Shown here: in pieces, positions 9,601 to 17,119 of the stretch
Numbering within the stretch: position 1 is the first letter of the stretch
How the letters are laid out: each line of letters opens with the position of its first letter
NCBI RefSeq assembly: GCF_000725885.1
Contig: NZ_JODR01000028.1
Coordinates: forward strand, 25,479 to 89,478
DNA length: 64,000 nt
Reading direction: 5' to 3'
Origin: Streptomyces albus subsp. albus
GTDB taxonomy: Bacteria > Actinomycetota > Actinomycetes > Streptomycetales > Streptomycetaceae
Program-made: the position numbers and the translations under genes
The notes under the pieces: generated by a model
What the model saw: the letters and a program-made list of their open reading frames with translations, nothing else
Told to the model about the DNA's origin: nothing
The model's database searches: none

Positions 9601-10523
9601 TCGGGCATCTCCACCAGTTCGCCGCCGTGCGCGTCGGCGGGCATCTCCATGATCCAGCCGGGCCGGATGAGGCTGGCCTCCGACAACCGGGAGCCGTCGG
9701 GCTGTGCACGGTCCTTGTTGAGGCGGTAGATCTCCTTGTAGCGGCGGCCGTCGCCCAGATGCCGCTCGGCGATCTCCCACAGGGAGTCGTGGTGGCGGCC
9801 CTCCGGGGGCTGGATCCGGTAGAACTTCGTGCCGGCGGAGGTGTGTCCGGCCGGGGAGACGTCGTTGCCCGCTGACGCCTGCCGTACCGTTCCGGCGCCG
9901 TCGGCCGCGGCGACGAGCGCGGTGCCCGGGCCGGAAGCACCCATGGTGCCCGGCCCGGTCCCGTCTGCGCGGTCCGCGCCGGGCGGTGCCTGCCGTTCGC
10001 CGGGGGTGAGCGCGGCGGCGGCGACCGTCATGGACGGCTGGTGGGGCTGGACGGCGTGCCCCAGCTGGGACAGGCCCGGGGCGAAGCTCGCCGTGCTGGA
10101 GCCCAGCAGCAGGAGAGCTGCCACCAGTTGCCGGGCCAGCAGTTGGCTGGGGCCCGCGCCGGGCACCCGGGCGGGCAGGCCCACGCCGGAGACGGCGGCC
10201 TTCACCTCGACCAGCACGCAGGCGGTGAACTGCGCCCAGGCGAGCCACACCACGACCGTCAGCACATCGACGAAGGTGCCGACGCCCACCTCGTCCCGCA
10301 GCATGTCCCAGTCGGGCATCCGGCGGGGCAGCGGCCAGCCCATGACGGAGGCCAGCGCCAGGGGTACGCCGACGACGAGCGCGGCCAGCGCCACGAACGC
10401 GCAGAACGCCTTGACGATGTCGCCGGCCGTGCGCCGGGTGCGTACGGGGACGGGCGTGCGGGAGCGCGAGCGGGGCCCGGACCCGCCGGGGGCCGGTGCC
10501 GGTGTCGGACTGCGGCGCGCCAT
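6672..10523 (-). CDS. LysM- and BTAD-domain membrane protein at the end of the Tad locus
   Basis: This encodes 1283 residues; ATG follows CAGGAG. Three hydrophobic segments lie at about 33-63, 83-108 and 128-148. A LysM domain spans 234-294 (KFYRIQPPEGRHHDSLWEIA, ending LIRPGWIMEMP). Next comes a roughly 340-residue Asp/Ser/Gly-rich low-complexity linker with an internal repeat (STDRPALQPDR twice), then another hydrophobic segment (ALIGAPLLAAGLLAALG). A soluble C-terminal half ends in a bacterial transcriptional activation domain (BTAD, about 1040-1270) like those of SARP regulators, but without an obvious SARP DNA-binding domain. Its place at the end of the pilus operon suggests a cell-wall-anchored assembly or signalling part. 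Function is otherwise unknown. Confidence 0.8.
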   Translation of the reverse strand: MARRSPTPAPAPGGSGPRSRSRTPVPVRTRRTAGDIVKAFCAFVALAALVVGVPLALASVMGWPLPRRMPDWDMLRDEVGVGTFVDVLTVVVWLAWAQFTACVLVEVKAAVSGVGLPARVPGAGPSQLLARQLVAALLLLGSSTASFAPGLSQLGHAVQPHQPSMTVAAAALTPGERQAPPGADRADGTGPGTMGASGPGTALVAAADGAGTVRQASAGNDVSPAGHTSAGTKFYRIQPPEGRHHDSLWEIAERHLGDGRRYKEIYRLNKDRAQPDGSRLSEASLIRPGWIMEMPADAHGGELVEMPDDTDRLDAQERAEYERYRSQGGGHDAGDGGRQESPARPSQPDGPDRQQDGQGDGKQDDGKQDGRQQRQEDRRDEAERGPGPDEEDVSVPDGTAVPDGTDHSDHSDSPDRAEQPKPSEAGPSDPSDQPDEQPSVPDSSSTDRPALQPDRELTQDDTRNDTRENSTDRPALQPDRDLPQDDARQDPREEDSASPGGDSTTEDTGPDGNGPGETVEVAPDEHAPDRQAPSVPETSADGQSTRPDSAGRDDTGDTIDGTDGTDDDGLPGPGIAQPDDIRPGATGDDADTPDDGGSRPDTDDSATPSHPRGGEDHGGHPGGTRGSGREGTADDGKGGGGDDTPSDLAHADTPGADGGNRLDRSGQAAADEGGAPGPVGLPEALIGAPLLAAGLLAALGSRRRAALWRAVTGGARRAPADDFAPPSDPAARAQEALLAGADPGAVRFLDRALRGLAEDLAEAGRPLPVVYAAWLTGQDLHLQLAEEAGAPPAPWRFGQSATFWTIQRAHTRIDVDTEAPPPYPALVSLGLRGEARLLLNLESVPGLVSVAGDAAAREAVLASIAAELATGSWSKGLGLTLVGFGAELTALAPDRVRHLPDVAALLREREGGAVPRRGDTSQVVLIGAEPTDEEAHRLAALTTGGEGARDGFVVGVPGGRLPSVVWEFEIDEEGTLAARRMGLEVRAQLLPEELRAAVVALFADADETGTGDGEGPGFRVDLSESGRPAVYARLMGDFDVTGVEAPEESRSALLHEALALLLLNRDGVHPRVLASALWPKGVTDDVRDALVDRLRDWLGIETDGTPRLVTGADGRLALRPSVVCDWDVLRTLHHGCTGERGARLAPRLRRAQLADALSLARGPLLADRPEGRYGWLAHHVAEAQHPLLVADLGLALAAEHLRAQDPDAAVEAVRAALRTAPDDERLWDELVRAAHATEDAGELDAAVRWVVERGAALHGPERGVSPRTAALLDELAPGWTRTG
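9066..9192 (-). repeat. two-copy in-frame 75-bp repeat inside the LysM/BTAD gene
   Basis: Two blocks of about 52 bases, offset by 75 bases (25 codons), encode STDRPALQPDRELTQDD and STDRPALQPDRDLPQDD. They sit in the acidic linker and look like a recent internal duplication. Confidence 0.8.
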
Positions 10524-10593
10524 CTCGTGTGCTCCTGTGGTGAGAAGTGCGGTCGGGAAGAGGGTCGGGGGCGGGCGGGGCCGGGGCGGCCGG

Positions 10594-11052
10594 TCAGCCG
10601 GTCACGGACTCCGCGGTGGCCGTGCCGTGCACGGTGAGCGGTGCACTGTAGAACAGCCCCGTCAGGACGGGCCGGTAGGTGAGCCGGATGCGGACCTCCA
10701 CCTGTTGGGCGCTGGCGGACACGCAGCCGGAGGCGTTGACGTCCGCGGTCGTCAGCCCGGAGCGGGAGGCGAACTCGGCGACCCGCTCGGGGCAGTGCTC
10801 GTAGTTGATGGGCGCGTTGCGGCCCTCGCTGGCACGCAGGGCTTCCTCGTCGATGTCCTGCGCGGCGTAGCGGGCGGCCTGTTCGGCGATGTCGGCGGCG
10901 CGTTCCCGCTGCGAGATGGACAGCCCGCCGTCCACCACGAAGGCGGCCAGCACCATGAACAGCAGCGCGAACATGATGACGGCGGCGGCGCCCGAACCGC
11001 GCTCGTCGCAGGCGGCGTACCGGTCGCGCAGCAGGGCCCGCACCCGGCTCAT
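10594..11052 (-). CDS. TadG-related pilus assembly protein
   Basis: This encodes 152 residues; ATG at 11050-11052 overlaps the stop of the upstream TadE gene. The N-terminal segment DERGSGAAAVIMFALLFMVLA followed by AFVVDGGLSISQRERAADIAEQAARYAAQ is the TadG/TadE-type single membrane anchor with a glutamate-bearing pseudopilin-like start. The rest (about 60-152) is an extracytoplasmic domain with two cysteines (HCPE and SGCV). It is expected to be a minor pseudopilin or assembly protein in the outer face of the membrane. It is the last small gene before the LysM/BTAD gene. Confidence 0.82.
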   Translation of the reverse strand: MSRVRALLRDRYAACDERGSGAAAVIMFALLFMVLAAFVVDGGLSISQRERAADIAEQAARYAAQDIDEEALRASEGRNAPINYEHCPERVAEFASRSGLTTADVNASGCVSASAQQVEVRIRLTYRPVLTGLFYSAPLTVHGTATAESVTG

Positions 11053-11498
11053 CCGGTCCTCCGGTAGGGGTCGATGGGGGAGCTGGAGCGGCCGGTGAGG
11101 GTCTTGGCGATGTCGAGGCCGACCAGGTCCAGGCCGCGCACCCGGCAGCTGACCTCGACGGTGAAGTACCCGCCCGAGTGGTACTCGCTGCCCGCGTCCC
11201 GCACGGTGGCGGGGCCCGCGCAGGTGCCCTTGAGGGAGGCCCGCGCCGCCTGCTGGGCCGCGGCCAGCGCCGCGGCGTGGTCCCCGTGCTGGAGGGAGCC
11301 GGCGCGTGCGGCGTCCCTGGCCGCGCCGTCCACCGCGCCGCGCCCGTCCACGAGCTGTCCGAAGGCGACGAGGACGAGGATGAAGAGCATCATCACGGGC
11401 GCGAGGATGACCACTTCGATGGTGGACAGCCCCGACTCGTCGAAGCGCCGCCGCTCCGGGGCCGCGACCGCGGCGCGGGGCCGCCTTACCGCCGTCAC
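11049..11498 (-). CDS. tadE: TadE-like pseudopilin (second of two)
   Basis: This encodes 149 residues from GTG 11496-11498. DESGLSTIEVVILAPVMMLF (about 20-40) is the class-III signal/TadE motif, with Glu-x-x-x-LAP, followed by GQLVDGRGAVDGAARDAARAGSLQ. The exported C-terminal part has two cysteines (GTCAG and VSCRV). TadE proteins are minor pseudopilins processed by a prepilin peptidase and needed for Flp pilus assembly. Only three bases separate it from the upstream TadE gene, and it overlaps the TadG-like gene by ATGA. The ribosome site is weak, so it is probably translationally coupled. Confidence 0.87.
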   Translation of the reverse strand: MTAVRRPRAAVAAPERRRFDESGLSTIEVVILAPVMMLFILVLVAFGQLVDGRGAVDGAARDAARAGSLQHGDHAAALAAAQQAARASLKGTCAGPATVRDAGSEYHSGGYFTVEVSCRVRGLDLVGLDIAKTLTGRSSSPIDPYRRTG

Positions 11499-11501
11499 CG
11501 C

Positions 11502-11957
11502 TCACGCACCCCCGTCCGGTACGAACCGTTCCACCGGGCCCTGCGAGACGGCGTGCACCCGCATGTCGAGCCCGGGGAAGACCGACGGCACCCGGGCGCG
11601 GATCTCCACGCCGACGGTGTTGCGTTCGGGCCGCAGCGTCGTCACCCGCGGGCCCAGGATGAGCTGGGGGCCCAGTTGCCGGATGTAGGAGCCGGAGGTC
11701 TCCCGGGCTTTGGCGCGCCAGCCCCCGGGGTCGGCGTCGGCCTCCTGCCGGGCCTTGCGCGCGCCCGCCTGTGCCGCGGCCTGTGCCACGTGGTCGGCGA
11801 AGAAGTACAGCGCGAACTGCACCGTGGCGAAGATGAGGAAGAACAGCACGGGGGTGAGGATGACGAACTCGATGGCGGTCATGCCGCTGTCGCCGCGGCG
11901 GGCAGCCTCCTCCCACCTGCGGCGCAGCCGTCCGCGCAGTCGTCCGTCCCCTCCCAC
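11502..11957 (-). CDS. tadE: TadE-like pseudopilin (first of two)
   Basis: This encodes 151 residues from the GTG at 11955-11957, chosen because TAGGAG lies 8 bases upstream; a GTG nine bases earlier is also possible but sits on that ribosome site. RRGDSGMTAIEFVILTPVLF (about 22-41) is the TadE membrane-anchor motif (glutamate at position 5 after the processing glycine-type site). It is followed by ATVQFALYFFADHVAQAAAQAGARKARQE. The remainder is an exported beta-rich region without cysteines. The gene follows the Flp pilin directly, the stop-to-start distance being about a dozen bases. Confidence 0.87.
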   Translation of the reverse strand: MGGDGRLRGRLRRRWEEAARRGDSGMTAIEFVILTPVLFFLIFATVQFALYFFADHVAQAAAQAGARKARQEADADPGGWRAKARETSGSYIRQLGPQLILGPRVTTLRPERNTVGVEIRARVPSVFPGLDMRVHAVSQGPVERFVPDGGA

Positions 11958-11968
11958 CGACGCCACTC

Positions 11969-12226
11969 CTACTTGCAGGTGCCGTTCTCGTCGGCGCCCT
12001 CGATGCACTTGGTCACCTTGTCGGCGCCTTCCTTGAGGGCCATGTTGATGACGGCAGCGACCACGCCGACGATCGCCACCACCACCGCGGAGATGATCAC
12101 CCACTCGACGGCGGAGGCGCCGCGGTCCAGCTCCCCCGAGCGGGCGCGCTGGATCCGGCCGCGCAGGAACGTGACGAGGAAGTCGATCGCGGGGTGACTG
12201 ACGGCGCGAAACGGGCTGTTCGGCAT
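11969..12226 (-). CDS. flp: Flp-type pilin
   Basis: This encodes 85 residues from ATG 12224-12226. LDRGASAVEWVIISAVVVAIVG (about 34-55) is the Flp pilin core: a processing glycine, then ASAVEW with the conserved glutamate, and a single hydrophobic helix continuing AAVINMALK. The mature C-terminus ends KCIEGADENGTCK with two cysteines that could form a disulfide. The leader of about 37 residues is longer than in most Flp pilins. It is the probable major subunit of the pilus made by this locus. A prepilin peptidase needed to process it is not in the window. Confidence 0.9.
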   Translation of the reverse strand: MPNSPFRAVSHPAIDFLVTFLRGRIQRARSGELDRGASAVEWVIISAVVVAIVGVVAAVINMALKEGADKVTKCIEGADENGTCK

Positions 12227-12266
12227 CGTCTCGGTCCTTTCTGCGAGCTGTGGAGGGCGGCGGGCG

Positions 12267-13190
12267 TCAGATCTGGAAGACGCGCATGGCCGCCGGATAG
12301 ATGAGGAAGACGAGGAAACCGGCGCAGAGCATCAGTTGTGCGACGAGCATCGACTGGGACTTCTCCCCGGCGCTGCCCTCGATCTCCGCCAGTTCCCGGT
12401 GCCGCATCGTCTCGGCGCGGGCGGTGAGCGAGGCGCGGACCTTGGCGCCGTCGTCGGCGACCAGCGCCAGGGAGGCGGAGAGGTCCTTCAGTTCGTCGAC
12501 GCCCAGCCGGTTGCCGAGTTCGCCGAGCGCCGCCCACTGGCTGAGCCCGGTGATCCGCGCGTCGGCGAGCGCGTCCCGGATGCGGCGCAGCGCCCAGCCG
12601 TCGCTCACCTCGCTGGCCGCCTTCAGTGCCTCGGGCAGGCCGCGCCCGCCGGCCAGGTTCATGGCCACCAGGTCGAGGTAGGCGCCCACGACCCGGCGCA
12701 GGTCGCGGCGTTTGGCCGCCGCGTCCCTGCGGACCTCCAGGTCCGGGAGCATGAAGAACAGTCCGGCGAACAGCAGGGCGAGCCACAGCGGGATCAGCGG
12801 GCTGCGGCCGAAGCCGATGAGCCAGGCGATGGAGAAGAGGAACGGTCCGAAGAACAGCCCGGCGGCCCCCAGCAGCACCTTGGTGGCCAGGAAGTTCTCC
12901 CAGCCGCGCTCCAGCACCTCCAGGTCGGAGCGGAGGCTGCGCAGCTCCCAGCCCTGGCGCAGATACAGCTCGGCGACCCGGGCGCCCAGCCGGGCCCGGG
13001 CCCCGGCGAAGCCGCCGCCTTCGGGCGCGGCGGCGGGCTGTTGCTGTCCGCCCGGCCGGCTGCGCAGCGCGTCGATCTCGGCGACCGAGGCGACGGCGCC
13101 CTTCTTGCCGGGCAGCAGTGCCCTGATCAGCAGGAAGAGCCCGAGCCCGGCCAGTGCGCCGGTGAGCGCGGTGAGGGTGAGGGTGTTCAC
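12267..13190 (-). CDS. tadC: TadC-like type II/IV secretion F-domain membrane protein
   Basis: This encodes 307 residues. Two blocks of hydrophobic helices at the N-terminus (TALTGALAGLGLFLLIRAL) and middle (LLGAAGLFFGPFLFSIAWLI, LIPLWLALLFAGLFFML) flank a T2SSF domain (about 150-270) with YLDLVAMNLAGGRGLPEALK. The C-terminus ends in a final helix MLVAQLMLCAGFLVFLIYP. It forms the inner-membrane platform together with TadB. The start overlaps the stop of tadB, so the two are co-translated. Confidence 0.9.
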   Translation of the reverse strand: MNTLTLTALTGALAGLGLFLLIRALLPGKKGAVASVAEIDALRSRPGGQQQPAAAPEGGGFAGARARLGARVAELYLRQGWELRSLRSDLEVLERGWENFLATKVLLGAAGLFFGPFLFSIAWLIGFGRSPLIPLWLALLFAGLFFMLPDLEVRRDAAAKRRDLRRVVGAYLDLVAMNLAGGRGLPEALKAASEVSDGWALRRIRDALADARITGLSQWAALGELGNRLGVDELKDLSASLALVADDGAKVRASLTARAETMRHRELAEIEGSAGEKSQSMLVAQLMLCAGFLVFLIYPAAMRVFQI

Positions 13191-14152
13191 CGGGCGGGCA
13201 CCTCCCTGCCGTGCTGGGGCGGTACGTCGCCGCCGGGCTGTCCGGTGCGCGGCGCCAGCGCCTCAGGGTCGGCGCGGACGAGGAAGCGCTCGGGCGTCTC
13301 GATCCGCGAGAGTTTGCGCAGCCACCAGAAGCCGCAGGCGAACATCGCGCACACGCAGGCGAGGACGAGCTGGCCCAGCGGGGTGCCGTACGGTGCGACG
13401 AAGTCCCGGTTGAAGACGGCCAGGCCGAGCACGAACACGACGCTGACCCCGACGACGATCTGGACGCTGCGCCGGGTCGAGGCGCGCTGGGCCATCACGC
13501 GCTGGCGCATGTCCACCTCCTCGCGCGCTGACTTGGCGAGGGCGCCCAGCACCTCGCGCAGACCGGGGCCGCGCAGCCGCGAGTTGAGGATGAGGGCGGC
13601 GACCACGATGTCGGCGGAGGGGTCGTCCAGTTCGTCCGCCAGGTGCTGGAGCGCGACCGGCAGCGGGGTGCGGGCCCGCAGCCGGTCGATGAGCCCGTCC
13701 AGGTGCGGGCGCAGCGAGGGGGCGGCGGCCCGCGCCGAGGCGGGGATGGCCTGTTCCAGGCCGACGGCGCCGGCGATGGTGTCGCGCAGTGATTCCGTCC
13801 AGGCGGCGAGGGCCTCGACACGTTTCATGGCGGCGCGTTCCTCGGCGGCACCGCCGAAGAGCCGGTCCCACAGGAAGACGAGGACGCCGGTGGCGAGCGC
13901 GGCGACCGGCCAGCGGGTCAGCAGCAGCACCAGCAGCCCCGCGCACACGGCGACGGAGCCGCGGCGGCTCATGAACCGGGCCAGCTCCCAGACGCGTTCG
14001 CCGTTGCCGGGCCCGGCGCCGCGCGGTTTGGCGGGCAGCCCGCGCAGGGCGACGATCAGCAGGGCCAGCCCGCCGCCGACGGCGACGCCGCACAGCAGCG
14101 CCAGGAGGGTGGCCACGGAGAAGACACCGCCGGTGGTGACGGAGAAAGGCAT
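13187..14152 (-). CDS. tadB: TadB-like type II/IV secretion F-domain membrane protein
   Basis: This encodes 321 residues. Hydrophobic segments lie at about 10-37, 62-92 and two near the C-terminus (VQIVVGVSVVFVLGLAVFNR and LGQLVLACVCAMFACGFWWL). A T2SSF domain (about 115-240) contains WTESLRDTIAGAVGLEQAIP and LADELDDPSADIVVAALILN. It pairs with TadC as the pilus platform driven by the CpaF ATPase. It starts five bases after the cpaF stop and overlaps tadC. Confidence 0.9.
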   Translation of the reverse strand: MPFSVTTGGVFSVATLLALLCGVAVGGGLALLIVALRGLPAKPRGAGPGNGERVWELARFMSRRGSVAVCAGLLVLLLTRWPVAALATGVLVFLWDRLFGGAAEERAAMKRVEALAAWTESLRDTIAGAVGLEQAIPASARAAAPSLRPHLDGLIDRLRARTPLPVALQHLADELDDPSADIVVAALILNSRLRGPGLREVLGALAKSAREEVDMRQRVMAQRASTRRSVQIVVGVSVVFVLGLAVFNRDFVAPYGTPLGQLVLACVCAMFACGFWWLRKLSRIETPERFLVRADPEALAPRTGQPGGDVPPQHGREVPAR

Positions 14153-14156
14153 GCTC

Positions 14157-15468
14157 TCACCCCCAGTTTCCGGTCGGCTTGTACCCGTGGGCGGCCAGCT
14201 CCTCCAGGCAGGAGAGCGGGGCGTGCGCGACCAGCCGGCCGTCGGGTGTCTCGGCGAACACCTCGCTGGACAGGACCCGGCCGTCCACGCCGTTGATCTC
14301 CCGTACGGAGGTGACGGAGCGGGTGAGTTTGCCGCCGCTGGCCCAGGCGTTGCGCCGTTCGATGAAGACGACGAAGTTGATGGCGCCCGCGATCAGCATC
14401 TGCGTCGCCTCGACGGGCAGCCGTTCGGCCGCCTGGAGGGCGTAGGTGGAGATGCGGTTGAACACCTCGCTGGAGCTGTTGGCGTGGATGGTGGAGAGCG
14501 AGCCGTCGTTGCCCTGGGTCATGGCGTTGAGCATGGTGACGATCTCGTCGCCGAGCACCTCGCCGACGATCACCCGGGAGGGGTTCATGCGCAGGGAACG
14601 GCGGACCAGTTCGGCCATGCTGATGGCGCCCTGGCCCTCGGAGTTGGGCAGCCGTTCCTCGAAGGCGACCACGTTGGGGTGGAGTTCGGGGAACTGGTCC
14701 AGGCCCAGCTCCAGCGCCCGCTCGACGGTGATCAGCCGTTCGTAGGGGGGTATCTCGTTGGCGATGGCGCGCAACAGCGTCGTCTTCCCCGCGTTGGTGG
14801 CGCCCGCGATCATGATGTTCTTGCGGGCCTTGACGGCGGCCGTCAGGAAGCTGCCCAGCTCGGGCGTGAGGGTGCCGTTGCCCACCAGGTCGGAGATGAA
14901 CACCTTGCCCATGCGGGCACGCCGGATGGACAGCGCGGGCCGCCGGGTCACGTCCATGACGGCCGAGAGCCGGGAGCCGTCGGGCAGCCGCAGGTCGAGC
15001 TGCGGGTTGGCCGAGTCGAACGGCCGGGAGGACAGCCCCGAGTAGGCGCCCAGCACCTGGATCAGCTCGACCAGTTCCTCGTCGGACTCGGCGACGGGCT
15101 CGCCGCGCACCTCGCGGCCGTCCGCGTAGCCGACGAACACCTGGTCGCAGCCGTTGACGTCGATGTTCTCGACCTCGGGATCGTCCAGCAGCGGCTGGAG
15201 CCGGCCGACGCCGAACAGCGCGGCGTGCACGGCCGCCGCGTACGCCTCCTCCCCCTGCGCGTCGGGCGGGGTGCGGCCGGCGGCGATCTCCGCGCGCGTA
15301 CTCCTCCAGGATCTGCGCGATCACGGCGCGGGCGAACTGCCGTTCGTCCTCGGTGGTCATGGGGACCAGGCCGGACGCCTGGTCGATCCGGCGCTGCTCG
15401 GCGATCCGGTCACCGGCCTCCTGCCGGAACCGTTTCACCAACTGGTGGTCGACACCGCTTCCGCTCAT
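14157..15468 (-). CDS. cpaF: CpaF/TadA secretion ATPase, with apparent frameshift
   Basis: This is a hexameric pilus-assembly ATPase. The C-terminal part has all key motifs: Walker A GATNAGKTTLL, Walker B region RVIVGEVLGDEIVTMLNAM with the catalytic Glu, and histidine-box HANSSSEVFNRI. The N-terminus starts MSGSGVDHQLVKRF at 15468 and runs in frame to ILEEYAR. There the frame breaks at a CGCGCGCG run (15291-15298); adding one CG restores EEYARAEIAAGRTPPDAQGE and a 437-residue protein of normal length. Without it, ORFs read to 14157 only from an internal GTG at 15230. Either the gene is inactivated, a slippage site is used, or the run is a sequencing error. ATGA overlap with tadZ indicates one operon. 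Confidence 0.85.
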
Positions 15469-16898
15469 GAGGCAGCCCCCTCGTCCGGCCGCCGCACCCC
15501 GGTCGTGGGCGCCACGCCGGGCCGCACGGCGGCTCCCGCCTCCCGTCCGAGGCCGGCACGCCCGTCCGTACCGGCTGCCGAAGCCGTGCCGGGCCCGGCC
15601 TGCGTACGGTGCGCGCCGGGCGCGGCCTCGGTGCCGCCCGCGCCGCCGTGCGCGGCTCTGGTGCCGTACGCACCACCGGGCGCGGCTTCGGTGCCGTACA
15701 CCCCGCCGGGTGCGACCTGGGTGGCGAACCCGTCGCCGGGCGCGGCCTGGGTGGCATACGAGCTGCCGGGCGCGGCCTGGGTGGCGTACGCACCACCGGG
15801 TGCGGCCTCGGTGCTGTACGCGCCGGTGGTGGCCCGGCCTCCGTGGGCACCGGTGGTGGCCGAAGCCGTGCCCGGAGCCTCACCGGAGGCCGTGCTCCGG
15901 ACTCCGGGCACGGGCGGGGCGCCAGGGGTGTCCGGGGCGCCGTACGCGCCGGGGCGCGAGGACGGGCCCGGGCCGGGCGCGCCGCCGGGCACCGCAGGAA
16001 GCTCGGTGGTGTGCCGGGCGACCGGCGAGGGCTGTCCGGCGGAGGGCACCTCACCGGGTGACGCGACCCCGGTCCGCGGACGGGCGGTGCCCGACCAGGC
16101 CGCGCCGTACTGCTGGTGCAGGTCGGCGGCGACCTTGCGGACCGACCTGACGAGCAGGGAGCGGTCCACCCGGCCCCGGCGGCGCCCCGCCAACTGCTGG
16201 GCCCCGGCCGGGTCGTGGGCCAGCACGCCCATGACCTGGGCGCCCGCGCGGGAGGCCACCAGCATGTCGTTGACCTGCCCGGCGACCTTCGCGGCGCGCT
16301 GCGCCTCGGTGACCAGCAGGACGCCGATCAGCGGCTGGGCGAGCTGCGCCATGCCGCGCTGTTCGCCGTGGAGCGCGGCGGTCAGGGCGAGCGCCCGGTC
16401 CCGCACCCGGGCGAGCTGTTCGGGTTCGGTGCGGGCGATCAGCAGGACCAGCGCGGCGTGCGGGAAGAGCGCGACGGAGCCGGCCGAGGGGCCGATGCGT
16501 CCGCAGTCGGCGATGACGTCGGCGGCCAGTTGCGGGTGCGGCGAGTCGCCGAGCGCGGCGAAGGCGCGTCCGAGGGTGTCCCACTGGCCGGCCAGCCCCG
16601 CGGACTGTTCGGCGGTGCCGAGCCCGACGAGGATCTCCAGTCCGCCGGAGAGCCGCTGCGCGTGGTCCCATAGCTGTTCGGGGGCCAGTCCGCGGCGGGC
16701 GGTGGCGGCCAGCGAGAGCATGCCGGTGTTGGGGTCGAGGGGGCGGCCGTCGGTGCCGGGGCTGCGGTAGACGAGGTCGCCGCCGGCGGTGTCCACCTCG
16801 GCCAGCAGGGCCCGGCGCGGCCACACGGCCGCGAGGGCGACGGCGGCCGTGGTGACCCCCGGTGCGCCCTTGTCTGCGGCGAGTGCGATCAGCGCCAT
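15465..16898 (-). CDS. tadZ: TadZ/CpaE-like MinD-family pilus localisation protein with repeat tail
   Basis: This encodes 477 residues; ATG follows GAGGAAAGG. Residues 1-270 have a ParA/MinD fold: LAADKGAPGVTTAAVALAA at the P-loop, LLAEVDTAGGDL, and LVLLIARTEPEQLARVRDRA. The P-loop keeps the signature lysine (DKG) but lacks the usual lysine before TT (V in KGAPGVTT). TadZ-type atypical ATPases often show such changes. From about 300 the protein turns low-complexity, with about eight 10-residue units of type GGAYATQAAP (about 355-435). TadZ positions the Tad machinery at a cell site. It is followed by cpaF with an ATGA overlap. Confidence 0.82.
   Translation of the reverse strand: MALIALAADKGAPGVTTAAVALAAVWPRRALLAEVDTAGGDLVYRSPGTDGRPLDPNTGMLSLAATARRGLAPEQLWDHAQRLSGGLEILVGLGTAEQSAGLAGQWDTLGRAFAALGDSPHPQLAADVIADCGRIGPSAGSVALFPHAALVLLIARTEPEQLARVRDRALALTAALHGEQRGMAQLAQPLIGVLLVTEAQRAAKVAGQVNDMLVASRAGAQVMGVLAHDPAGAQQLAGRRRGRVDRSLLVRSVRKVAADLHQQYGAAWSGTARPRTGVASPGEVPSAGQPSPVARHTTELPAVPGGAPGPGPSSRPGAYGAPDTPGAPPVPGVRSTASGEAPGTASATTGAHGGRATTGAYSTEAAPGGAYATQAAPGSSYATQAAPGDGFATQVAPGGVYGTEAAPGGAYGTRAAHGGAGGTEAAPGAHRTQAGPGTASAAGTDGRAGLGREAGAAVRPGVAPTTGVRRPDEGAAS
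15591..15831 (-). repeat. 30-bp degenerate tandem repeats coding the TadZ tail
   Basis: Seven to eight units of 30 bases encode GGAYATQAAP, GSSYATQAAP, GDGFATQVAP, GGVYGTEAAP, GGAYGTRAAH and variants. The unit length keeps the frame, so copy number can vary without breaking the gene. Confidence 0.85.
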
Positions 16899-16918
16899 CC
16901 GGCTACGCCTTTCCTCGA

Positions 16919-16990
16919 CGGTGTGTCGGAGAGTCCGTGTGTGTCAGAGAGTCCGTGTGTGTCAGAGGGTCCGTGTGGGTCGGAGAGTCC
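16919..16990. repeat. four 18-bp tandem repeats upstream of tadZ
   Basis: Four units of the type GTGTGTGTCAGAGAGTCC (plus strand) lie head to tail, followed by a partial fifth. They begin about 20 bases upstream of the tadZ start, between it and the SAF-domain gene, and so fall in the tadZ leader on the minus strand. Confidence 0.85.
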
Positions 16991-17119
16991 GTTTCTGCGT
17001 GGGTCCGGCCCGCCGTCCGTACCGGGGCGGTCCGCGGCGGGCGCCGCCCGCCGTTGCCGACGACGATGCGGCCGGCGGCGGTTCCACCGCCCGGCGCGGC
17101 GGCCCGCCGTGGCGGGGTG

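Noticed and set aside
6750..9875. Plus-strand frame opposite the LysM/BTAD gene
   Set aside because: Val/Gly/Arg-rich mirror frame without recognisable motifs.
12336..15470. Very long open frame on the plus strand opposite the Tad genes (about 1044 codons)
   Set aside because: It is antisense to real genes and composed of low-complexity Gly/Arg/His text; high-GC third-position bias routinely creates such shadows.
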